Source of the DNA: Alphaproteobacteria bacterium
GTDB lineage: Bacteria; Pseudomonadota; Alphaproteobacteria; Rhizobiales; Xanthobacteraceae
Assembly: GCA_037200445.1 (NCBI GenBank)
Contig: JBBCGH010000001.1
Span: 1 to 64,000 of the forward strand
DNA length: 64,000 bases
Direction of reading: 5' to 3'
A model generated the notes under the pieces. It worked only from the letters and a program-made list of their open reading frames with translations. It was not told the origin of the DNA and made no database searches. A program made the position numbers and the translations under genes. Shown here in pieces: positions 56,990-64,000 of the stretch; the stretch's first letter is position 1, and the number at the start of each line of letters is the position of its first letter.

Positions 56990-57913
56990 ATGTCCAGCGA
57001 TGAGACGCCCAAGATCGAGCCGACGCTGACGGACGCGCCATCGATCGCGCCAGAGATCAAGCCCGAACCAGCGAAGATCGAGGCCATCGAAAAGGCCGAG
57101 CCCCCGAAGGTCGAAGCGGCGCCCGAGATCAAGATCGAGGCTCCCGCGGAGCCGCCCAAGATCGAGCCAAAGAGCGAAAAGGCCGAGGCACCGACGCTAC
57201 CGCCAGCTCCACAAATCGAGCCGCCGAAGGCGATCATCCTGCGCCGGGTCGAGCCGAGAGCCGAAAAGCTTGATCCACAGCCGCGTGCGCGATTCGCCCT
57301 CCTTGCTGCCAGTATTGCAATCGCGGCGAGCTTCGGGGCGATCGGCGGCTCGCTTGGCTACGCGAAATTCGGTTCGATGATCGCGCCACATGCGGAGCAC
57401 GTTGCGGTCGTCAAGGAACCCGCTGCGGACGAGATCAAGGGCTTGAAAGATTCCATCGCGCAGCTTCGTACATTCACCAAATCGCTGAGCGACAACGTCG
57501 CGGCGCTGAAAACCACGATGAACACCACCACGGCCGCAGCGAGCCAGCAGAGCGGCAAGATCACAGAAGCACTCGAGCGCATCGAGAAGGCGCAGGCCGA
57601 GCAGAAAAAGTTCGCCGCGCAGGTGGCGCCTGAAACGACCGGCTCGATCTCGAACCAGAAACAGGCAGCCGCGGCCACGACACCCGTCCCGATGGTGCTC
57701 GGCGATCCGCCGACCACGCTGAAGCCGCCGATCCTGCAGGACTATGTGCTCCGCCGTGTCTATGACGGCGCCGCGCTGATCGAGGGCCGCCAGGGCATCA
57801 TCGAGGTCGAGCCCGGGATCGTGGCGCCCGGCATCGGCCGTATCGAGGCGATCAAGCGCCAGGACGGCCGCTGGGTCGTGGTCACGGCGCGCGGGCTGAT
57901 CGTCCAGCGCTAA
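56990..57913 (+). CDS. Single-pass membrane protein with P/K/E-rich tail and coiled coil
   Basis: A 307-residue protein of unknown function. The N-terminal 90 residues are rich in Pro, Lys, Glu and Ile, with repeated EPPK/IE-type units. One membrane segment follows (LLAASIAIAASFGAIGGSLG), then a coiled-coil stretch (LRTFTKSLSDNVAALKTTMN and EALERIEKAQAEQKKFAAQ). A compact C-terminal domain follows (LQDYVLRRVYDGAALIEGRQ ... RWVVVTARGLIVQR) that looks conserved. Topology suggests the N-terminus is cytoplasmic and the domain periplasmic. The ATG at 56990 is preferred; 56960 is in frame. A strong terminator follows. Confidence 0.75.
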   Translation: MSSDETPKIEPTLTDAPSIAPEIKPEPAKIEAIEKAEPPKVEAAPEIKIEAPAEPPKIEPKSEKAEAPTLPPAPQIEPPKAIILRRVEPRAEKLDPQPRARFALLAASIAIAASFGAIGGSLGYAKFGSMIAPHAEHVAVVKEPAADEIKGLKDSIAQLRTFTKSLSDNVAALKTTMNTTTAAASQQSGKITEALERIEKAQAEQKKFAAQVAPETTGSISNQKQAAAATTPVPMVLGDPPTTLKPPILQDYVLRRVYDGAALIEGRQGIIEVEPGIVAPGIGRIEAIKRQDGRWVVVTARGLIVQR

Positions 57914-57937
57914 TTCGCCTCACGGGCGGAGGCGCCA

Positions 57938-57966
57938 AACCCTCTCCCGCCGGGAGAGGGTTTTTT
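57938..57966 (+). terminator. Intrinsic terminator
   Basis: Stem aaccctctccc and gggagagggtt around the loop gcc, running directly into tttttt. It lies 24 bases after the stop of the coiled-coil membrane protein gene and 37 bases before the next gene. Confidence 0.92.
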
Positions 57967-58002
57967 GCTATTCATGAGCCTGCCGGGCTCATGGAGCGAC
58001 CG

Positions 58003-58824
58003 ATGCGCTTGTCCCTGATCGCGTTGCTATCCCTCCTGCCGCTGACCGCGTTCGCGCAGGGTGCAGCACCCGTGAAACCCGAGATGAACGAGTCCTGCCC
58101 CGGGCTTGTCGCGCGAGAGCGCCCGCCGTTCATCCCGGCCGCGCTGCGCTTCGCGGCGCTGAAGGACGGCGAGGTGCGCATCACCTACGCGGGCCATTCG
58201 ACCTTCCTGATCGAGAGCCCGAAGCTTGTCCGCATCGCGACCGACTACAACGACTATGTGAAGCCCTCGGTGGTGCCCGACATCGTGACGATGAACCGGG
58301 CGCACTCGACGCACTACACCGACCGTCCCGAGCCCGGCATCCGGTTCGTGTTGCGCGGCTGGAAGGACGACGGCGGGCCGACCGACTGGGACGTGCAGTT
58401 CCAGGACGTGCGGGTGCGCTCGGTCGCGACCAACATCCGCGACTATGCGGGCGGCACGCAGCGCCACGGCAACTCGATCTTCATCTTCGAGGTCGCGAAC
58501 CTCTGCATCGCGCATCTCGGCCATCTGCATCACACGCTGACCCAGCAGCAGTTGAACGAGATCGGCCGCGTCGACGTGGTGCTGGTGCCGGTCGACGGCT
58601 CCTACACGCTCGACCTGGAAGGCATGATCGAGGTGCTGGTGTCGCTGAAAGCCCCGCTGATGATCCCGATGCACTTCTTTTCGAGCTACACGCTCAATCG
58701 CTTCATCGCGCGCATCAGCAAGGACTGGGACGTCGAATACGGCGAAGTTCCCTCCGTCGTCTTGTCGAAACATGCGTTGCCTACAAAGCCGAAGCTGCTC
58801 GTGCTGCCCGGTCGCTCGTTCTAA
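58003..58824 (+). CDS. Exported MBL-fold (UlaG-like) hydrolase
   Basis: A 273-residue exported protein. The signal peptide (LSLIALLSLLPLTAFAQG) is followed by an MBL-type fold with ITYAGHSTFLIES, the NRAHSTHYTDR metal region, CIAHLGHLHHTLTQ and IPMHFFSSYT. The histidines match UlaG-type metal ligands, although HxHxDH is replaced by HSTHYTD. A signal peptide on this subfamily is less common and implies a periplasmic substrate. The ATG at 58003 has a ggag site; 57991 is in frame. The alpha/beta hydrolase gene follows 10 bases later. Confidence 0.82.
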   Translation: MRLSLIALLSLLPLTAFAQGAAPVKPEMNESCPGLVARERPPFIPAALRFAALKDGEVRITYAGHSTFLIESPKLVRIATDYNDYVKPSVVPDIVTMNRAHSTHYTDRPEPGIRFVLRGWKDDGGPTDWDVQFQDVRVRSVATNIRDYAGGTQRHGNSIFIFEVANLCIAHLGHLHHTLTQQQLNEIGRVDVVLVPVDGSYTLDLEGMIEVLVSLKAPLMIPMHFFSSYTLNRFIARISKDWDVEYGEVPSVVLSKHALPTKPKLLVLPGRSF

Positions 58825-58834
58825 GCCGGTTTCG

Positions 58835-59797
58835 ATGGAAATAACCCACCGCCACCTCCCGGTGAACGGGATCGAGATGCATGTCGCCGAATGCGGCGAA
58901 GGTCCGCTGGTGCTGATGTGCCACGGCTGGCCGGAGCTCTGGTATTCATGGCGGCATCAGTTGACCGCGCTGGCCGAGGCCGGTTTTCGCGCGGTCGCGC
59001 CCGACATGCGCGGCTTCGGCCGAACAACTGCGCCGGACGACGTCACCGCCTACAGCATCCTGCATACCGCCGGCGACATGATCGCGCTGGTCACGGCGCT
59101 CGGCGAACCGCGTGCGCTGATTGTCGGGCACGACTGGGGCGCGCCGGTCGCCTGGCATGCGGCGCTGTGGCGGCCGGACATTTTCCCGGCGGTCGCCGCG
59201 ATGAGCGTGCCGCACCGACGGCGCGGGCGCGAGGGGCCGCTCGAGGTCCTGCGCAAAGCCGGCAAGGCGGACTATTACTACCTCTATTTCCAGGAGCAGG
59301 CGGCCGAAGACGAATTCGCGCGCGATCCGCGTTACACGATCCGCCGCGTTCTCACCATCGGCTCGGGCGACACGCCGCGCGACGACAAGATGAGCCTGTA
59401 TGTGGATCGCCAGAAGGGCTTTCTCGGTGCGGCGCACAAAGTTGTTCCGCTGCCGCCATGGCTTTCCGAGTCCGATCTCGACGTGTTCGCCACCGAATAC
59501 CAGCGCACCGGCTTTCGCGGCGGCCTCAACTGGTATCGCAACATCGATCGCAACTGGGCGCTGACCGCGCCGTGGCAAAACGCGAAGATCATGCAGCCCG
59601 CGCTGTTCATCGCAGGCTCGAACGACGCAGTGATCACCGGCTCGCTCGGCAAGCGCGCGCTCGACGAACTCGAAACGGTCGTACCGAATTTGCAGCACAA
59701 GATCATCCTCGATGGCGCCGGCCACTGGATCCAGCAGGAGCGGCCTACGCAAGTGAACGCCGCGCTGATCAGCTTTGCGCGCAAGCATCTTGCGTAA
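58835..59797 (+). CDS. Alpha/beta hydrolase, epoxide-hydrolase-like
   Basis: A 320-residue alpha/beta hydrolase. The oxyanion motif HGWPELWYSWRHQL and the nucleophile aspartate in VGHDWGAPVAWHAA are those of soluble epoxide hydrolases and haloalkane dehalogenases. The catalytic histidine is in GAGHWIQQERP. The HGWPE and GHDWGA pair makes an epoxide hydrolase most likely; the natural substrate is unknown. The ATG at 58835 is 10 bases after the preceding stop. A second alpha/beta hydrolase follows 48 bases later. Confidence 0.88.
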   Translation: MEITHRHLPVNGIEMHVAECGEGPLVLMCHGWPELWYSWRHQLTALAEAGFRAVAPDMRGFGRTTAPDDVTAYSILHTAGDMIALVTALGEPRALIVGHDWGAPVAWHAALWRPDIFPAVAAMSVPHRRRGREGPLEVLRKAGKADYYYLYFQEQAAEDEFARDPRYTIRRVLTIGSGDTPRDDKMSLYVDRQKGFLGAAHKVVPLPPWLSESDLDVFATEYQRTGFRGGLNWYRNIDRNWALTAPWQNAKIMQPALFIAGSNDAVITGSLGKRALDELETVVPNLQHKIILDGAGHWIQQERPTQVNAALISFARKHLA

Positions 59798-59845
59798 CCC
59801 CCGCGAATTCCGGACGCTCGCCGCATAACAATCCGGAGGACGCCC

Positions 59846-60718
59846 ATGCCTTTCGCCACGGCCCGCGACAACGTGCGCCTGCACTACGAAGAGGCCGGCA
59901 GCGGCACGCCGCTTGTCTTCGTGCACGAGTTCGCCGGCGACTGGCGCGCCTGGGAGCCGCAGATGCGCTACTTTTCGCGCCGCTACCGCTGCGTGACGTT
60001 TTCGTTCCGCGGCTATCATCCCTCCGACGTGCCTTCCGATCCCGCCGCGTACTCCTACGAGCACTTCCGCGACGACGTGATCGCCGTGATGGATCACCTG
60101 AAGATCGAGAAGGCGCACATCTGCGGCCTCTCGCAGGGCGGCTACGCGACGCTGAACGTTGGGATGAAATATCCGCAGCGCTGCCTGTCGCTCACCATGG
60201 CGGGGACGGGCTCCGGCTCGGAGCGCGGCGTGCTCGCTGAATTCCGCGACGCCGCCCGCGCGACCGCCGCCGAATACGACAAGGCCGGTTCCGACGGCGT
60301 GGCGAAGACCTACGGCATGGGACCCTCGCGCATCCCCTTCGAGGTGAAAGACCCGCGTGGCTACAAAGAATTCTACGATCAGTTCGCGAGCCACTCGGCG
60401 AAGGGCGCGGCGAACACGTTGCGCGGCTACCAGGCAGGCCGCCCGCCGATCACCGAATTCGAGGAGCAGATCAAGACGATCACGATCCCGACGCTGATCG
60501 TCTGCGGCGACGAGGACGACGCCTGCATCGAACCAAACATCTATCTCAAACGGCACATCGCGACCTCCGGCCTCGCGATCTTCCCGAAGAGCGGCCACAC
60601 CGTGAACATCGAGGAGCCCGCGCTGTTCAACCAGACACTCGGCGATTTCCTGACGCAGGTTGATTGCGGGCGCTGGAGCAAGCGCGATCCAAGATCGGTC
60701 AGACCGACGAAGAAGTGA
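59846..60718 (+). CDS. Alpha/beta hydrolase, serine type
   Basis: A 290-residue alpha/beta hydrolase with the nucleophile elbow GLSQGGYATL (serine), the oxyanion strand VFVHEFAGDWRAWEPQM, and the catalytic histidine in PKSGHTVNIEEP. The acid is likely the aspartate in CGDEDDACIEP. It belongs to the broad esterase/lactonase/C-C hydrolase group and differs from its neighbour, which has an Asp nucleophile. The ATG at 59846 has a strong ggagga site. No pathway can be assigned. Confidence 0.87.
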   Translation: MPFATARDNVRLHYEEAGSGTPLVFVHEFAGDWRAWEPQMRYFSRRYRCVTFSFRGYHPSDVPSDPAAYSYEHFRDDVIAVMDHLKIEKAHICGLSQGGYATLNVGMKYPQRCLSLTMAGTGSGSERGVLAEFRDAARATAAEYDKAGSDGVAKTYGMGPSRIPFEVKDPRGYKEFYDQFASHSAKGAANTLRGYQAGRPPITEFEEQIKTITIPTLIVCGDEDDACIEPNIYLKRHIATSGLAIFPKSGHTVNIEEPALFNQTLGDFLTQVDCGRWSKRDPRSVRPTKK

Positions 60719-60736
60719 CGCGCCGATAGCACTGTA

Positions 60737-60766
60737 GCGCGGGCAAGGCGGCGCCTTTGCCCGCCC
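60737..60766. repeat. Short inverted repeat of the gcgggcaa type
   Basis: gcgggcaaggc and gcctttgcccgc pair around a 2-base spacer, with flanking agggcggg-like bases. It resembles a shortened form of the element at 15901..15977. It lies just after the serine-type hydrolase stop. Confidence 0.5.
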
Positions 60767-60828
60767 TGCGGTTTGGTGTTATCGGCACCCGCCAGCCCGA
60801 AACATCACCCGAAATCGAGGTGCTCTCT

Positions 60829-62544
60829 TTGCGTATCTTGGCGATCCATGCCGGCATGCACGACTCGTCCGCAGCCGTGTTCGACGATTACGAGCTCGTC
60901 GCCGCGGTGTCCGAAGAGCGGATGACGCGCGTGAAGGGCTCGGGCGAGAAGGTGCCCTGGCTCTCGATCGACGAGGTGCTGCGCATCGCCGGCTGGCGGC
61001 GCAACGACGTCGATGCGATCGCGACGACGCGCGGCTGGTTTCCGACCTATCACGACCGCTTCTCGCTGCCGCGCGAGCTCTGGTACACGCTCAAACGCTG
61101 GCAGGGGAAAGAGCGCACGCATCGTGAGCTCGCGGTGCTCTGCCATCGCTTCGGGATCGCCGATACGCAGGAGCTTTTTCGCGCCGAGCGCTTCCTGAAG
61201 GACGGTTCGTTCCGTCCTGACACGCAGATCTATTTCGCCAACCACCATGCGGCGCATGCGTTGGCCGCGCTGTTCTACACGGACTGGAACGAGGCGCTGG
61301 TCTATACGTCGGACGGCATCGGCGACAATGTCAGCTACTCGATGCGCGGCCTCAAAGACGGCGCGCTCGAATGTTTTTATGGCGACGACCGCTGGCTGAC
61401 GAAGACGCTGAAGGAAACCGGGCTCGCGAGCGCCTACGGCTATGCGACGGTCGCGTGCGGCTTCCGTATGCTGCGTCACGAAGGAAAACTCACCGGGCTT
61501 GCCGCTTATGGCGAGCCCAAGCTCGCCGGCGAGATGGCGGCGCAGTTCCGCTTCAACGGCACTTCCGGCCTGATCGAAACGGACTTCCGCAACTGGTCCG
61601 CGATGCGCGAGAAATTCCTCGGCCTCTGCAAGGGCCATGACCGCGAAACCATCGCGGCCTCGATCCAGAAGGTGGCAGAGGATTTCACCCTGCAGTCCGT
61701 GCGCCATTGGCTCGAACGCACCGGCGCGCGCAGGCTCGCGATGGCCGGCGGGCTGTTCGCCAACGTGCGGCTCAACCGGCTCATCGCCGAGACGCTGCCG
61801 CTGGATGAAGTGTTCGTGTTTCCCGCGATGGGAGATGAAGGCCTCTCGGTCGGCGCGGCGCTCACCTTCCTGCACGAGCGCGACGGCACCGAGACCTGGC
61901 TGCGCCACCGCCACCGGCTCGACAACGTCTATCTCGGACAGAACTACGACGGCCGCATCGACGACACGCTGAGCAGCGCCGGGATGCGGCGGCTCGCCGG
62001 CCGCCCGGTCGAGACCGCGGTCGACCTCATTCGCGCCGGCAAGGCGGGCGCGATCTACACCGGCCGCATGGAGTTCGGCCCGCGTGCGCTCGGTGCGCGC
62101 TCGATCATCGCCTCCCCGCACGATCACGCGATCAACGATCTCCTCAACAAGCGCCTCGACCGCTCCGAGTTCATGCCGTTCGCGCCCTACGTGCTGGAGG
62201 AGGACGCGGCGCGCGTGTTCGAGATCACCGAGGTGAACCGCTACGCGGCGCACTTCATGACCATCACATGCGGCGTGAAGCCGGAGTGGCGCGCGCGGAT
62301 TCCGGCCGTGGTGCATGTTGACGGCACGGCGCGGCCGCAGATCGTGCGCGGCGACGAGAACCCGTTGTTTGCCGCGATCCTGCGCCGCTTCCGCGATCAG
62401 ACGGAACTGCCGGTGCTGATCAATACCTCATTCAACGTGCACGAGGAGCCGATCGTGAACCGGCCACAGGAGTGCCTGCAGGCGCTCTCCGACGGGCGCG
62501 TGGATTTCGTGGTCACGCAGCAGGCGGTGTATGTGAAGGGATAG
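60829..62544 (+). CDS. Carbamoyltransferase (NodU/TobZ/CmcH family)
   Basis: A 571-residue O-carbamoyltransferase. The N-terminal ASKHA-like start is RILAIHAGMHDSSAAVFDD with VAAVSEERMTRVKG. The metal/active-site motif NHHAAHALAALF carries the histidines of the Kae1-like half. The C-terminal carbamoyltransferase part has GRMEFGPRALGARSIIA and INTSFNVHEEPIV. These enzymes use carbamoyl phosphate and ATP to carbamoylate sugars, antibiotics or Nod factors. No glycosyltransferase or biosynthetic cluster surrounds it. A TTG at 60829 with a gagg site matches the family start. Its stop is followed within two bases by a palindromic element. Confidence 0.9.
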   Translation: MRILAIHAGMHDSSAAVFDDYELVAAVSEERMTRVKGSGEKVPWLSIDEVLRIAGWRRNDVDAIATTRGWFPTYHDRFSLPRELWYTLKRWQGKERTHRELAVLCHRFGIADTQELFRAERFLKDGSFRPDTQIYFANHHAAHALAALFYTDWNEALVYTSDGIGDNVSYSMRGLKDGALECFYGDDRWLTKTLKETGLASAYGYATVACGFRMLRHEGKLTGLAAYGEPKLAGEMAAQFRFNGTSGLIETDFRNWSAMREKFLGLCKGHDRETIAASIQKVAEDFTLQSVRHWLERTGARRLAMAGGLFANVRLNRLIAETLPLDEVFVFPAMGDEGLSVGAALTFLHERDGTETWLRHRHRLDNVYLGQNYDGRIDDTLSSAGMRRLAGRPVETAVDLIRAGKAGAIYTGRMEFGPRALGARSIIASPHDHAINDLLNKRLDRSEFMPFAPYVLEEDAARVFEITEVNRYAAHFMTITCGVKPEWRARIPAVVHVDGTARPQIVRGDENPLFAAILRRFRDQTELPVLINTSFNVHEEPIVNRPQECLQALSDGRVDFVVTQQAVYVKG

Positions 62545-62545
62545 C

Positions 62546-62678
62546 CTGTGTCCCGCACGCGATGCCGCGCGTCTTCGCGGTGCATCGCAGATGCGGGACC
62601 GCCCCAAGCTGAGCTCTTGGCGGTCCCGGTTCAGCAGCGCATCATTTCATGCTGCGCTGCGCCCGGGACACGAGTTCA
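62546..62678. repeat. Composite palindromic element, empty form, second copy
   Basis: Left hairpin: tgtgtcccgcacgcgatgc with gcatcgcagatgcggga. Middle hairpin: gaccgcc..caag with cttg..gcggtc. Right hairpin: tcccgg..cagcagcgca with tgctgcgctgcgcccggga. It begins two bases after the carbamoyltransferase stop and ends in the mutM stop codon (62676..62678). It has the same design as 19468..19610 and as the gene-bearing element at 16834..17262. Confidence 0.75.
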
Positions 62679-63557
62679 TTTCTGGCACACCGGACAAAAA
62701 AACGTGCTCCGCGTCCCCTGCACGATACGCTTGATCATGCCCTTGCACTTCGGCGTCGGGCACTTCTCGCCTTCGCGGTCGTAAACGCGGAAATTGTGCT
62801 GGAAATCGCCGAGCTCGCCGTCGGTGCGGCGATGGTCGCGCAGCGACGAGCCGCCGGCGCGGATCGCATCGTTGAGCACTCCGCGGATCGCGTCGGCGAG
62901 CGCATGCGCGCGCGCGTTCGGCTTGCCCTGCCTGTCCGCGATCGTCGAGGCGATGCGCTTTGGCGACAGATGCGCCCGGTGCAACGCCTCGCACACATAG
63001 ATGTTGCCGAGCCCCGCGACGACGCGCTGGTCGGAGAGCGCGGCTTTCAATGACGTCTTCTTGCCCGCGCAGGCCTCAGCCAGCATCGCGCCGTCGAACG
63101 CATTGCCGAGCGGCTCCGGCCCGAGCAGCTCGATCATCGGGTCGCGCGCGAGTTCATCGCGCACGATCAGCTTCATGTAACCGAAGCGGCGCGGATCGTT
63201 AAAGGTGACGATCGCGCCGTTCGACATGTGAAACACCACATGGTCGTGCGCTGAAAGCTTGCCGCGCGCATGATGGAATTTGCCGGGTCCCTTCTCGTCG
63301 CTGCCGTGCAGAACGCGAAACGAGCCCGACATGCCGAGGTGCATCAGCAGCACCTCGCCGGAGGAGAGGTCCGCGAGCAGATATTTCGCCCGCCGGCCCA
63401 AGCTCTCGACGCTCGCGCCCTCGAGCCGCTTGTTGAAATTCTTCGGGAAGGGGAAGCGCAGGTCCGGCCGGCGCTGCTCGACGCGCACGAAGCGCGCACC
63501 CTCCATCACGGGCTGCAGGCCACGACGCACGGTCTCGACTTCGGGAAGTTCGGGCAT
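62676..63557 (-). CDS. mutM: Formamidopyrimidine-DNA glycosylase (Fpg/MutM)
   Basis: MutM removes 8-oxoguanine and other oxidised purines from DNA and cuts the abasic site. The 293-residue product begins [14 protein letters not shown], so Pro2 and Glu3 of the catalytic start are present. Lys is in the [11 protein letters not shown] region, the H2TH segment is [18 protein letters not shown], and the zinc finger uses CPTPKC and CPVC at the C-terminus. The ATG at 63557 was chosen over the longer frame to 63677. It is divergent from ubiE, and its stop lies in a repeat. Confidence 0.97.
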   Translation of the reverse strand: MPELPEVETVRRGLQPVMEGARFVRVEQRRPDLRFPFPKNFNKRLEGASVESLGRRAKYLLADLSSGEVLLMHLGMSGSFRVLHGSDEKGPGKFHHARGKLSAHDHVVFHMSNGAIVTFNDPRRFGYMKLIVRDELARDPMIELLGPEPLGNAFDGAMLAEACAGKKTSLKAALSDQRVVAGLGNIYVCEALHRAHLSPKRIASTIADRQGKPNARAHALADAIRGVLNDAIRAGGSSLRDHRRTDGELGDFQHNFRVYDREGEKCPTPKCKGMIKRIVQGTRSTFFCPVCQK

Positions 63558-63570
63558 GGTTAATTCTGCA

Positions 63571-63723
63571 CCTCGTCCTGATGAGGAGCGTTGCCATAGC
63601 GCGTCGAAGACGCGCGTAAACGCGCTTATGGCAACGCGTCTCGAAGGATGGCGGCAAACGCCGGCGTATGTGGCCATGGTTCGAGACGCCGCCTTTGGCG
63701 GCTCCTCACCATGAGGACTGAGG
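63571..63723. repeat. Palindromic repeat in the mutM-ubiE promoter gap
   Basis: The outer ends pair: cctcgtcctgatgaggagc with gctcctcaccatgaggac followed by tgagg. Inside are gttgccata../..tatggcaac, cgagac and gacgccgcctttggcggc stems. The motif tcatggtgaggagc with gtctcgaacc is a frequent intergenic repeat in Bradyrhizobium-like genomes (general knowledge). It fills most of the 206-base divergent gap and so must overlap or abut both promoters. Confidence 0.7.
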
Positions 63724-63763
63724 TTATGTAGCGTCCAAACACCGCCCGCGCTATGGTCGCCGC

Positions 63764-64000
63764 ATGCCCGACCATACCCATTTCGGCTACCGCGACGTGC
63801 CGCTTTCCGACAAGCAGGCGCTGGTCGACGATGCGTTTCACAAGGTGGCGCGGCGCTACGATCTGATGAACGACCTGATGTCGGGCGGGCTGCATCGCGC
63901 CTGGAAGGACGCGCTCGTCACGGCGATCAATCCGCCGACAAAAGGCCGCCCCGGCCGTCTTGACGAAAAACCGGACAGAGATTTTGCGCTGCTCGATGTC
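63764..64000 (+). CDS. ubiE: Ubiquinone/menaquinone biosynthesis C-methyltransferase UbiE (partial)
   Basis: The first 79 codons of a SAM-dependent methyltransferase gene that runs off the window end. The N-terminus [18 protein letters not shown], then [20 protein letters not shown] and [11 protein letters not shown], is the clear UbiE signature (FxxVAxxYDxMNDxMSxGxHRxWK). The frame stops at LLDV, just before the SAM-binding glycine motif. UbiE methylates demethylmenaquinone or the 2-polyprenyl-benzoquinol precursor of ubiquinone. The divergent mutM neighbour is typical of Rhizobiales, where both usually lie near dnaA. Confidence 0.93.
   Translation, partial: MPDHTHFGYRDVPLSDKQALVDDAFHKVARRYDLMNDLMSGGLHRAWKDALVTAINPPTKGRPGRLDEKPDRDFALLDV

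Overview
The window is a GC-rich chromosomal segment from an alphaproteobacterium of the Rhizobiales (Hyphomicrobiales). A Bradyrhizobium/Rhodopseudomonas/Xanthobacteraceae-type relative is the best guess; the genus cannot be fixed by eye. The evidence is the dnaA-dnaN-recF-gyrB block, an Irr-type Fur protein with a heme-regulatory CP motif next to fabA-fabB-fabI, a DUF3551 secreted protein, the rimP-nusA-ylxR-infB-rbfA-truB-rpsO-pnp block, the trpS-usp-nfu-tsaB-rimI-fur-plsC-miaB-phoH-ybeY-corC-lnt-XRE-metK-trmB block, and several families of dispersed palindromic repeats common in that group. Base 1 is the first base of dnaA, so the replicon has probably been numbered from dnaA. No rRNA, tRNA, CRISPR, prophage or transposase gene was recognised.

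Layout. 0-11 kb: replication genes dnaA, dnaN, recF and gyrB. Between recF and gyrB lie a small exported module (2H phosphoesterase and DUF4344 putative metallopeptidase), a beta-hydroxyacid dehydrogenase and a DUF3551 protein. 11-22.7 kb: metabolic and envelope genes. These include a D-amino-acid-oxidase-like protein whose sequence blocks are in circularly permuted order, a roughly 1000-residue membrane patatin, a DUF1993 protein, an enoyl-CoA hydratase, a peptidoglycan-binding protein with a degenerate trypsin-like domain, a ThiF/MoeB protein, a 2-hydroxyacid dehydrogenase, an SH3 protein and an EF-hand protein. 22.8-28.8 kb: irr diverging from fabA-fabB-DUF3303-fabI, then aqpZ, the remnant of a Crp/Fnr regulator and an orphan Tat-exported solute-binding protein.

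28.8-38.9 kb is the minus-strand RNA-processing and translation block, pnp back to rimP. It is preceded by a promoter and an attenuator-like terminator. 39.2-41.1 kb holds a HerA-like ATPase. 41.1-55.1 kb is a long minus-strand series of housekeeping genes with many 1-4 base overlaps: metK, lnt, corC, ybeY, phoH, miaB, plsC, fur, rimI, tsaB, nfu, usp, trpS and a nitrilase-family amidase. 55.2-62.5 kb runs forward: PfkB kinase, two metallo-beta-lactamase-fold proteins, a Rhizobiales membrane protein, two alpha/beta hydrolases and a carbamoyltransferase. The window ends with mutM and the first 79 codons of ubiE.

The strongest unexplained signal is the intergenic repeats. At least six palindromic families sit in gene gaps. 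In convergent gaps they fill almost the whole space, starting 1-2 bases after one stop codon and reaching into the opposite stop codon. One copy (16834..17262) carries a GIY-YIG nuclease gene between its two terminal hairpins, while two other copies (19468..19610 and 62546..62678) have the same hairpins without the gene. That is the layout expected of a nuclease-associated mobile palindrome with loaded and empty forms. The GIY-YIG gene here has an in-frame stop at codon 5. This repeat system and the permuted oxidase are the best leads.
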